This document shows positions 6,827 through 12,732 of a stretch of 16,382 bases of DNA, piece after piece. The translations under genes and the position numbers were made by a program. Below the pieces are notes generated by a model that had not been told where the DNA came from, searched no databases, and saw only the letters and a list, made by a program, of their open reading frames with translations. The first letter of the stretch is position 1; the number at the start of each line of letters is the position of its first letter. The DNA comes from CAADGU01 sp964581605 (lineage in GTDB: Bacteria > Chloroflexota > Anaerolineae > Promineifilales > Promineifilaceae): contig CAZOPF010000120.1 of the NCBI GenBank assembly GCA_964581605.1, positions 1 through 16,382 of the forward strand. Reading direction: 5' to 3'.

Positions 6827-7842
6827 AAATACCAGCCACACGATTGCCGGATGACCAGTTCGGTGGGCAACCGGGTTATTGGTTCGGTGTAGCTGGTTTG
6901 AATAAGCTGAATGAGGGCGGCGGCGGCGGCGCGGCCGGCGGCCTCGATGGGGGCATGAACGGTTGTGAGGGGCGGGTTGAGATAGGGGGAGAGCAAGGAA
7001 TCATCGAACCCGGCCAGGGCGACGTCTTCCGGTACGCGCCGTCCGTTTTGTTGAATAGCGGCCAATGCGCCTCGCGCTGATTCATCGTCGGCGGCGAAGA
7101 TGGCCTGGATGTCAGGCTGGGATTGCAGGAGATGGGCCACGGCCGCAGCCGCCGTTTCTGCATTAAAATTCCCTTCTACAATCAAAGCTTCATCCACCGC
7201 CAGCCCATGAGCGGCCATCGCCTCCCGATAACCCTGCTCCCGCCACTGTGCGTCCTCATTGCCCACTGGCCCGGACAGGAAGGCGATGCGCCGATGCCCG
7301 CAGGCGATGAGATGCCCGGTCATGCGGTAGGCGCCATCTTTGTTTTCAAAGGTGACGCAGGGGATGTTGGTATTAGCGGGTGGAGAGCGGTGCAATAGGA
7401 CCAACGGGAAATGGCGTTCATGCAGTTTTTGCAGACGGCCGTCGTCTATGCTGCTGGTGAAAATAATAAGGCCGTCCGTGTTGTGGTGATTTAGAGGTAG
7501 GGTGGGGATGATGTTGTCATACGGCCGTCCGTGTGTAGCGTGAATGAGCAAGGTGTAGTTATGCTCGTAAACGGTTTGCTCGATGCCCCGCAGCAAGTCG
7601 GTGAAAAAGAGGTCGCTGATGGTGGGGGTGATCAGACCAATGGTGTGGGTGCGGCGGCTGGCTAACACCCGTGCCCCCGTGTGCGGCGCATATTCCAGCG
7701 TGGCAATTGCATCCTGCACACGGGCGGCCGTGCCTGGGGTGACATTGCTCGCCCGGTTGATGACGCGGCTGACGGTAGCCGTGGAGACGCCCGCCTGCCG
7801 GGCCACATCGGCAATTGTGGGATGATGGTTGGTCTGTGTCAT
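6808..7842 (-). CDS. LacI-family transcriptional regulator
   Basis: 344 aa. The N-terminal helix-turn-helix is at 9-28 (T-I-A-D-V-A-R-Q-A-G-V-S), the hinge helix at 51-64 (Y-A-P-H-T-G-A-R-V-L), and the periplasmic-binding-protein-like sugar sensor at 67-335 with the usual G-F-D-D-S near the end. It heads the GH4-deacetylase-kinase operon and has a promoter and a palindromic operator directly upstream, so it most likely represses itself and the operon until the sugar binds. The last residues (V-N-S-E-Q) are encoded inside the heptamer array at 6780-6826, so the natural C-terminus may have been altered when that array formed. No clear ribosome-binding site precedes the ATG. The effector is unknown; an amino sugar or its disaccharide is suggested by the neighbours. 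Confidence 0.93.
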   Translation of the reverse strand: MTQTNHHPTIADVARQAGVSTATVSRVINRASNVTPGTAARVQDAIATLEYAPHTGARVLASRRTHTIGLITPTISDLFFTDLLRGIEQTVYEHNYTLLIHATHGRPYDNIIPTLPLNHHNTDGLIIFTSSIDDGRLQKLHERHFPLVLLHRSPPANTNIPCVTFENKDGAYRMTGHLIACGHRRIAFLSGPVGNEDAQWREQGYREAMAAHGLAVDEALIVEGNFNAETAAAAVAHLLQSQPDIQAIFAADDESARGALAAIQQNGRRVPEDVALAGFDDSLLSPYLNPPLTTVHAPIEAAGRAAAAALIQLIQTSYTEPITRLPTELVIRQSCGWYLVNSEQ

Positions 7843-7858
7843 AGTTAAAAATGTGTGA

Positions 7859-7872
7859 TGTAAGCGATTACA
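7859..7872. promoter_or_regulatory. LacI-type palindromic operator
   Basis: TGTAAGCGATTACA is an inverted repeat (TGTAA / TTACA) with a central CG, as expected for LacI-family operators. It begins 17 bases upstream of the lacI start codon, and its far end touches the -10 box, so it would cover the transcription start. Autoregulation is inferred. Confidence 0.75.
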
Positions 7873-7900
7873 TTTTCTGAGATACGGCCGTGTTTGTCAA
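7872..7900 (-). promoter_or_regulatory. Promoter of the lacI-GH4-chbG-kinase operon
   Basis: On the minus strand a perfect -35 TTGACA (7895-7900) is followed by a 17-base spacer and GAAAAT (7872-7877) as -10. The operator at 7859-7872 starts at the last base of the -10. A copy of ACGGCCGT (7884-7891) sits in the spacer between the two boxes. Confidence 0.65.
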
Positions 7901-7998
7901 GCAAATTTGGGAATGAATACGGCTATGTAAATTGGTAAACTTGTGTGGATAGTCAGGCCTGATGAAGTGATTGATTTTATGAAAATTGGACGCGGACG

Positions 7999-8098
7999 NN
8001 NNNNNNNNNNNNNNNNNNNNNNNNNNNNNNNNNNNNNNNNNNNNNNNNNNNNNNNNNNNNNNNNNNNNNNNNNNNNNNNNNNNNNNNNNNNNNNNNNN
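7999..8098. other. Assembly gap of 100 N
   Basis: Exactly 100 unknown bases, the usual placeholder for a scaffold join of unknown size. The flanks (GCGGACG to the left; GCGGATTC and nonamer repeats to the right) suggest that the assembler stopped at a spacer array. The stretch 7843-8155 holds the lacI promoter and operator, this gap and the nonamers; I see no other gene in it. Confidence 0.97.
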
Positions 8099-8106
8099 GC
8101 GGATTC

Positions 8107-8133
8107 AATCTGTGAAATCGGTGTAATCTGTGG
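8107..8133. repeat. Nonamer array at the gap edge
   Basis: AATCTGTGA (8107), AATCGGTGT (8116) and AATCTGTGG (8125) are three 9-base units, followed by a partial ATTC. An inverted partner may lie in the unsequenced gap. It ends 10 bases before the ribosome-binding site of the DUF1294 gene. Confidence 0.75.
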
Positions 8134-8155
8134 ATTCTCTTATAAGGAGGGTTGG

Positions 8156-8614
8156 ATGGCGATTGGGGCCGCGCTTTGTTTGAGCTGGATCATTCTGGCG
8201 TTCTTTTTCCTTTTTTTAGGACGGCCGTCGTCGGGGCGTTCATTTCTGTTGCAGACCGGGTCATTGGCAGTAGGGGCGTTGGTGGTGGGTACGGCCGTGT
8301 ATGCCACCCTGAACGAGTGGCCGCCACCCCTCATCGGCACTCTAAGCGCCAACTGGACGTTTGCCAGTTGGGCAGGGGTAAGTGTGCTCAGTTTTGTGGC
8401 CTATGGGTATGATAAACGGGCCAAAACGGCCCAAGTTTCAGGCATATCTGACTGGGCGTTGTACCTGTTGTCGTTCATGGGTGGTTGGGCGGGGGCGTTT
8501 ATCGCGCAATTTCTGCTTTCACATAAGAATGAGGGGGTGGGCCATCAGGTGGTGACGGCCGTGATGATGCTGGCTAATGTGGTATTCTGGGTATGGATAG
8601 GAAACCAGGCATAA
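8156..8614 (+). CDS. DUF1294 membrane protein
   Basis: 152 aa. Two N-terminal hydrophobic segments (about 4-21 and 32-50) precede the DUF1294 domain (67-150). The family landmarks are S-F-V-A-Y-G-Y-D-K-R (79-88), a M-G-G-W-x-G-A segment (108-114) and H-K at 123-124. Function of the family is unknown; it is an inner-membrane protein. The start is the ATG at 8156, with AAGGAGG at a 5-base spacing; an open frame runs upstream through the N gap but is not coding. The stop codon abuts the GC-rich array at 8615. ACGGCCGT occurs three times in this short gene (8221, 8291, 8555). The DUF4013 gene follows in the same direction after about 100 bases. Confidence 0.88.
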   Translation: MAIGAALCLSWIILAFFFLFLGRPSSGRSFLLQTGSLAVGALVVGTAVYATLNEWPPPLIGTLSANWTFASWAGVSVLSFVAYGYDKRAKTAQVSGISDWALYLLSFMGGWAGAFIAQFLLSHKNEGVGHQVVTAVMMLANVVFWVWIGNQA

Positions 8615-8680
8615 GGCGGCCGGCGGCCGGTGGCCGGTGGCCGGTGGCAATTGATCGCCTGCCACCTGCCACTTCCCACC
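8615..8680. repeat. GC-rich inverted heptamer array (GGTGGCC / TGCCACC)
   Basis: Left arm: GGCGGCC twice (8615, 8622), GGTGGCC twice (8629, 8636), GGTGGCA (8643). A loop occupies 8650-8659. Right arm: TGCCACC (8660), TGCCACT (8667), TCCCACC (8674). The inner units pair perfectly. The array begins on the base after the DUF1294 stop codon. Confidence 0.92.
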
Positions 8681-8716
8681 ATCTGAAGTATCATTTCGCC
8701 AAACAGGAGATTTATC

Positions 8717-9508
8717 ATGGACATTGGACAGGCATTTGGGTATATCAGCGAAGATAAAGAGTGGGCAAAGAAGCTGCTTTTAGGCGCAGTGATTGGGGTC
8801 ATTCCCATTGCCAATTTTGCCATCTTTGGTTACCAGATACAGATTGCCCGCAACGTAGCAGCGGGCATGGGTCGGGCAAAATCAGCCGAAACGGAAGACA
8901 CGACGTCCGATTTTCAGGCTGGTTCACCTTTACCAACCTGGAATGATTTTGGCCCTTTACTGGTAGATGGACTGCGTATGGCGGCCGTCTTTTTTGTTTA
9001 TATGCTGCCCATCCTGCTTTTGGTTGGTTGCATGAGCGTGGGCATTTTTGTATTAGCTGCCAGCCAGCCCACCACCTACAGCTCGTCCTCGAACCCCCCG
9101 CCGCCTGAACTTTTTGCACTTTTTGGCTTGATGATGCTTTGCACCATGCCTTACACATTGGCAATTTATGTCATCTGGCCGATTTTTACCATTCAAATTG
9201 CCCGGCAGCAGACGATTCGGTCCTGTTTTCAATTTGCTGAATTGTGGCGGCTGGTACGCGCCCAACCCACCAATTATCTGTTGATTGTTCTCTTGTTTTT
9301 TGGGTTGTACCTGGTCACCAGCATTATCACGGTGCCTGTGTTGGTTGTGGTTTTTATCCCCTGTATTGGCTATTTCATCTATTTGGGCATTACCAATGCC
9401 GTGGTGATGTTGGTGTTGATGGTGACGGGTCATTTGCAGGGGCAGTTCATTGCGGAAGATAACCATTTGCAAAGCGGCCCAAGCATCTCGGAGCCAACAG
9501 CGGCATGA
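8717..9508 (+). CDS. DUF4013 multi-TM membrane protein
   Basis: 263 aa. The N-terminus has a short amphipathic stretch and a hydrophobic hairpin (20-38), then G-S-P-L-P-T-W-N-D-F (69-78), the P-L-P-x-W mark of DUF4013, and further hydrophobic segments at about 88-115, 132-160, 187-222 and 224-237. The C-terminal tail is polar. Relatives are membrane proteins of unknown function common in archaea and Chloroflexota. The start is an ATG with AGGAG at a 7-base spacing. The last four bases (ATGA) overlap the start of the dihydrouridine synthase gene, so the two are probably translationally coupled. Confidence 0.85.
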   Translation: MDIGQAFGYISEDKEWAKKLLLGAVIGVIPIANFAIFGYQIQIARNVAAGMGRAKSAETEDTTSDFQAGSPLPTWNDFGPLLVDGLRMAAVFFVYMLPILLLVGCMSVGIFVLAASQPTTYSSSSNPPPPELFALFGLMMLCTMPYTLAIYVIWPIFTIQIARQQTIRSCFQFAELWRLVRAQPTNYLLIVLLFFGLYLVTSIITVPVLVVVFIPCIGYFIYLGITNAVVMLVLMVTGHLQGQFIAEDNHLQSGPSISEPTAA

Positions 9509-10473
9509 GTTTAGACCGCACCGCTTTATTTTATGTAGGGCCAGTGCCGGTATATGGGGATGCCATACTCGCGCCTATGGCCGGTTATTCCGATGTGCCT
9601 TACCGGGCACTTTGCCGGGCGTATGGATCGGCGATGCAGTATACAGAGTTTGTGCCGGTGGAGGTGCTGTTGGGGAGGCAAGTGGCAGAGCGGTATCGTA
9701 TGAGATTGGATAAACAGCCGGGCGAACGGCCGATGGTGTTCCAGATTTTTGGCAACGATGCGCAATTGATACTAAAAGCCGCGCTGCGTATTCAGGAGTG
9801 GGGGCCGGATATTATTGATGTGAATATGGGCTGTTCCACGCGCAAGGTAAGCGGGCGTGGTGCTGGTGTGGGCATGATGCCCCAACCACAGTTAGTTGCT
9901 GATACGTTTCATTTGCTTGCCAGCCATCTTTCTGTGCCGGTGACGGGCAAGATTCGCCTGGGTTGGGACGAGGCGCAGCAGAACTTCCTGGAGATTGCCA
10001 GGATTATGGAAGCGAGCGGGGCGGCGTTGATCGCTATACACGGCCGTACCAAAACACAAAAGTATGACGGCCGTGCTGATTGGGATGCTATTGCCCGCCT
10101 GAAACAAAGTGTATCGGTGCCGGTCATTGGCAATGGTGATGTGCAGACACCAGCAGATATTGATTGGATGAAAGCGTATACTGGCTGTGACGCCGTGATG
10201 ATCGGCCGGGCGGCTATTGGCAATCCCTGGATTTTTGCCCGCCGCTGTCGGGAAGATGTGGGGCTGGCAGACGTGATGACGGCCGTGCGCCTGCATGCCC
10301 GCGAAATGGCCCGTTATTATGGCGAATCGCACGGATTGACCCAATTTCGTAAGCATCTCAAACAGTATGCGGCCGGATTCCCGGACTTCGAGCCGCTGCT
10401 GCCCGCATTGTTATGTACCACCACCCTGGCCGAATTTGAGCAACTGCTGGCACACGTGATCGTTTGCAAATAA
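9505..10473 (+). CDS. tRNA-dihydrouridine synthase
   Basis: 322 aa, a TIM-barrel FMN enzyme that reduces uridine to dihydrouridine in tRNA with NAD(P)H. The motifs are A-P-M-A-G-Y-S-D (23-30), N-M-G-C110 with the catalytic Cys, K149 in G-K-I-R-L-G, A-I-H179-G-R, G-N-G-D (209-212) and I-G-R-A-A-I-G-N-P-W (233-242). The usual Pro after the catalytic Cys is Ser here. It resembles DusB most, but I leave the subgroup open. Its start overlaps the DUF4013 stop. Its last five residues (V-I-V-C-K) and stop codon are encoded by the dispersed repeat at 10456-10557, so the original C-terminus has been replaced or trimmed. Confidence 0.93.
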   Translation: MSLDRTALFYVGPVPVYGDAILAPMAGYSDVPYRALCRAYGSAMQYTEFVPVEVLLGRQVAERYRMRLDKQPGERPMVFQIFGNDAQLILKAALRIQEWGPDIIDVNMGCSTRKVSGRGAGVGMMPQPQLVADTFHLLASHLSVPVTGKIRLGWDEAQQNFLEIARIMEASGAALIAIHGRTKTQKYDGRADWDAIARLKQSVSVPVIGNGDVQTPADIDWMKAYTGCDAVMIGRAAIGNPWIFARRCREDVGLADVMTAVRLHAREMARYYGESHGLTQFRKHLKQYAAGFPDFEPLLPALLCTTTLAEFEQLLAHVIVCK

Positions 10474-10557
10474 GTTAGCGATTGGGTAATTGGGTAATGA
10501 AGTAATTGAAGCGGCTAATTACCAAATTACTCAATTACATCATTACGGCACGGTTAC
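10456..10557. repeat. Copy 2 of the 102-bp dispersed repeat
   Basis: It aligns to 66-167 over its full length with mismatches at four positions and no gap. It starts within the 3' end of the dihydrouridine synthase gene (TAA at 10471-10473), and its inverted octamer arms lie after the stop. Outside the 102 bases the two loci are unrelated, which defines the ends of the element. Confidence 0.92.
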
Positions 10558-10559
10558 AA

Positions 10560-10591
10560 GTGCATGCACCATGCAGACCTGCCAGGTCTGC
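10560..10591. repeat. Two palindromes downstream of the dispersed repeat
   Basis: GTGCATGCAC (10560-10569) is a perfect 10-base palindrome. GCAGACCTG (10573-10581) pairs with CAGGTCTGC (10583-10591) around one base. Both lie in the 256-base spacer 10474-10729 between the dihydrouridine synthase and LysM genes; no T run follows, so a terminator role is unproven. Confidence 0.75.
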
Positions 10592-10649
10592 GTAATTCCT
10601 CCTTCACCAAAAGTTTCACGCTTTCTTCGCCTATGCCCTGATGTGCGGT

Positions 10650-10658
10650 TGTTATACT
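10650..10658 (+). promoter_or_regulatory. Candidate extended -10 promoter of the LysM gene
   Basis: TGTTATACT is an extended -10 (TGn then TATACT). There is no good -35 at 17 bases, which an extended -10 does not require. A start near 10665 would give a leader of about 65 bases before the ATG at 10730. Confidence 0.4.
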
Positions 10659-10729
10659 GCGCCCACAGGTATCGGGTATGGCAGGTCAGGTACTTGAGAA
10701 TAGATCTCTGGGGATTTTCGCGGGCAAAG

Positions 10730-11626
10730 ATGGCTAAAATGAACGATGAGAGTCGGAGCAAAACCCAACCAATAAATACAATCATTGTTAAAGTGGCCGA
10801 GCGGGATAGAGGCAACGGCCGCCACTCCTCTTCTCTGCCTGGTATGGGAGCAAGATGGTGGAGCCGGGTGCTGTATTGGTGGCATTTGCATGGGCAACAG
10901 CCTGACTGGCGGTCGCCGCGGTGGCTGGCTGTGGGCTGTGCCGTGCTAATGGCGTTGCTGGCAGCGGCCGTATCCTCAGCGTATTTTACAGAGCCAGTCC
11001 AGCACAGGCAGGCGGTGCGTGCGCCGGTTGCTTCAACTGGCAATAACACAGCCGAATCAGGTAATGAACCGACGGCGCCCGTAGCCCCTACGGCCGTAGC
11101 CGCTCCGGCCGTAGCCCCTTCGGCTTATGCTGCTGCCAGCACCATATACGTGGTGCAGCCGGAAGATACGTTGTACCGTATTGCCCACCGCTACGGCACA
11201 ACGATAGAGGCGCTGGATCAGATTAACCAGTTGAACAACACAATTTCGGTGGGGCAGGTATTGGTGATTCCTCCGGGAAATTTTGGTACGGCCGCTGCAT
11301 TTGCGCCTAACGACCAGTATGCTTGTGTCCAGTTCAGTTTTCAACAGGCCGCACATGGCGCTAAGGCAGGCGTATATGCGTTGCATGATGTGACTGGCGG
11401 GCAGATTGCGGCCTGGTCGGCCCCTACGGGTGCCCAGGATTCTGGTTGGATTTACCATTTGCCTGTGGCCTTTGCTTCGGTTCATGCACGGGTGTTGTTT
11501 TACCCCCGGTATGGTGGCGGTGCGGCCGTCGAGATGATCATCCTGAATCATGCGCCAGATACAACGGCCGGCTGGCTGACGCGGGGTATGTGCCATTCAT
11601 TAGAGCTCGATTTTCCACAGGATTAG
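10730..11626 (+). CDS. Membrane-anchored LysM-domain protein
   Basis: 298 aa from the ATG at 10730 (another in-frame ATG lies at 10739). An open frame extends back to 10490 but runs through the dispersed repeat and palindromes, so I exclude it. Order: a cytoplasmic basic N-terminus (1-64), one membrane segment (65-85), an Ala/Pro linker (98-138) with three pentapeptide repeats, and a LysM domain (139-181, with D-T-L-Y-R-I-A-H-R-Y-G and a V-G-Q-V-L-V-I-P end). About 100 C-terminal residues follow that I do not recognise; they contain Cys199 and Cys288, which may form a disulfide. LysM binds peptidoglycan or chitin-like GlcNAc chains, so the protein probably sits at the cell envelope. Ribosome-binding site weak. 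Its end overlaps the convergent oxidoreductase gene by four bases. Confidence 0.8.
   Translation: MAKMNDESRSKTQPINTIIVKVAERDRGNGRHSSSLPGMGARWWSRVLYWWHLHGQQPDWRSPRWLAVGCAVLMALLAAAVSSAYFTEPVQHRQAVRAPVASTGNNTAESGNEPTAPVAPTAVAAPAVAPSAYAAASTIYVVQPEDTLYRIAHRYGTTIEALDQINQLNNTISVGQVLVIPPGNFGTAAAFAPNDQYACVQFSFQQAAHGAKAGVYALHDVTGGQIAAWSAPTGAQDSGWIYHLPVAFASVHARVLFYPRYGGGAAVEMIILNHAPDTTAGWLTRGMCHSLELDFPQD
11081..11125 (+). repeat. Three 15-bp tandem repeats in the LysM protein linker
   Basis: Units GTAGCCCCTACGGCC, GTAGCCGCTCCGGCC and GTAGCCCCTTCGGCT encode V-A-P-T-A, V-A-A-P-A and V-A-P-S-A. The junction of the first two units creates a copy of ACGGCCGT at 11090. In-frame expansion of a Pro/Ala spacer is the simplest reading. 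Confidence 0.85.
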
Positions 11627-12468
11627 CTGCCAAAAATTGATGATCCGGGGTTAATTTGCGGTGGGCCGTATTGGACGCGCTCAAACACCGCTTCCAGATC
11701 AGGGGCCGTCCACATGGATTCTATCCACCAGGTGATGCCCGCTTCGGCATACGGCCGTACCATCTCCTCCCACTCGTCTTTTTTGTCTAGCGGTGTCTCC
11801 CCTTCCTTAATGATGTCGAATGGCGAGGCCAACGCCCGGTTGGCAGCTACAAACGCTTTCATCTCGCGGATTTGGTCGGGGGTAGGGTGGGTGTAACGGC
11901 CGTCCGCCTCCTTGATAATCGGCAACAGTCCATCACACTTCAACACCCGCGCCATAGATTTGGGCTGCGGCCACGCCCCCACCACCCAGATGGGGATGCG
12001 CGGCTGCTGCACGGGTGGCTGCGGCGGCATAAAGGTCGTTTCTGTGACGTGATAATGTTTGCCATCATAGTTGAACGGCTGCCCCTGCCACAGTCCGGTG
12101 ATGATGTCTATGCTCTCATCCAGCAGTTCGGCGCGGGTCTTGCGGTCGGTGATTTCCCCAAAATTGGCAAAGCCGCTGTCCGGCGCGCCCAGACCAACCG
12201 AGAGGATGACACGGCCGTTGGACAACTGATCCAATGTCGCTGTTTCACCCGCCACTTTCCACGGCCGTCGCCGGGAGAGCGGCGTCAGCAATGTTCCCAA
12301 TCGAATCCGCTGCGTGCGCATGGCAATGGCCGCCAGCGTCACCCAGGGGTCGTTGCCCCACACCGGCTCCCAGACAAAAAAACCGTCCCACCCGGCCGCT
12401 TCCGCCGCTTCCGCAAAGCGCAGCGCATCATGTACAGTCCCACTCGGCATGACAAATCCATATTTCAT
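11623..12468 (-). CDS. Luciferase-like (LLM-class) flavin-dependent oxidoreductase
   Basis: 281 aa. The bacterial-luciferase-like TIM barrel is recognised by the N-terminal strand and F-A-E-A-A-E-A-A-G-W-D-G-F-F-V-W-E (residues about 19-35), the R-I-R-L-G-T segment followed by P-L-S-R-R-R-P-W, L-S-N-G-R-V-I-L-S-V-G-L-G, and D-G-K-H-Y-H-V. Members use reduced FMN or F420; which one cannot be told here. The chosen start is the ATG at 12468, with AAGGAG ten bases upstream; a TTG at 12474 in the same frame is closer to that site and is the alternative. It converges on the LysM gene, sharing four bases (TTAG) that hold both stop codons. The heptamer array at 12489-12553 lies in its leader. Substrate unknown. 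Confidence 0.88.
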   Translation of the reverse strand: MKYGFVMPSGTVHDALRFAEAAEAAGWDGFFVWEPVWGNDPWVTLAAIAMRTQRIRLGTLLTPLSRRRPWKVAGETATLDQLSNGRVILSVGLGAPDSGFANFGEITDRKTRAELLDESIDIITGLWQGQPFNYDGKHYHVTETTFMPPQPPVQQPRIPIWVVGAWPQPKSMARVLKCDGLLPIIKEADGRYTHPTPDQIREMKAFVAANRALASPFDIIKEGETPLDKKDEWEEMVRPYAEAGITWWIESMWTAPDLEAVFERVQYGPPQINPGSSIFGS

Positions 12469-12488
12469 GGTCAACCATCTCCTTTTAA

Positions 12489-12553
12489 GTGAACAGTGAG
12501 CAGTAAGCAGTGAGCGGTAGACTGCTTACTGACCACTGCTTACTATTTACTGG
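12489..12553. repeat. Inverted heptamer array (GTGAGCA / ACTGCTT)
   Basis: Left arm: GTGAACA, GTGAGCA, GTAAGCA, GTGAGCG (12489-12516), then GTAG. Right arm: ACTGCTT, ACTGACC, ACTGCTT, ACTATTT, ACTGG (12521-12553). The arms are imperfect reverse complements with period 7 throughout. The array sits between the divergent oxidoreductase and dnaK genes. Confidence 0.93.
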
Positions 12554-12652
12554 TTTAACCTGACACCCTCTGTCAACTTTGTGAGCGTATATGTTTCTCT
12601 TACGGCCGTCAAACACCATTCTAACGTTCAGCCATAGAATATGACCCAGACC

Positions 12653-12686
12653 AGACCCTAAGGGTTTTCTGAAATCCTTAGGGTCT
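12653..12686. repeat. Stem-loop in the dnaK leader region
   Basis: AGACCCTAAGG (12653-12663) pairs perfectly with 12676-12686; with one G-T pair the stem extends to 15 bp around a 4-base loop. It ends 46 bases before the dnaK ATG. It is not a CIRCE (HrcA) element. No T run follows, so a terminator is unlikely. It could be a short mobile palindrome or a leader regulatory hairpin; I see no convincing dnaK promoter in 12554-12732. Confidence 0.75.
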
Positions 12687-12732
12687 TCAATGAGTGAGCA
12701 ATAATCAAAAATAGAACCGAAGAGGTGAAAAC

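Noticed and set aside
7943..8155. Upstream extension of the DUF1294 frame through the N gap
   Set aside because: The frame is open only because the gap is translated as X; a perfect ribosome-binding site and ATG at 8156 define the start.
10490..10729. 80-residue N-terminal extension of the LysM protein
   Set aside because: It is read from the dispersed repeat and two palindromes, and a candidate promoter lies inside it.
12561..12575. TGACA-N5-TGTCA as an operator for dnaK
   Set aside because: Only 5-bp half sites, no known heat-shock regulator match and no promoter boxes placed around it.
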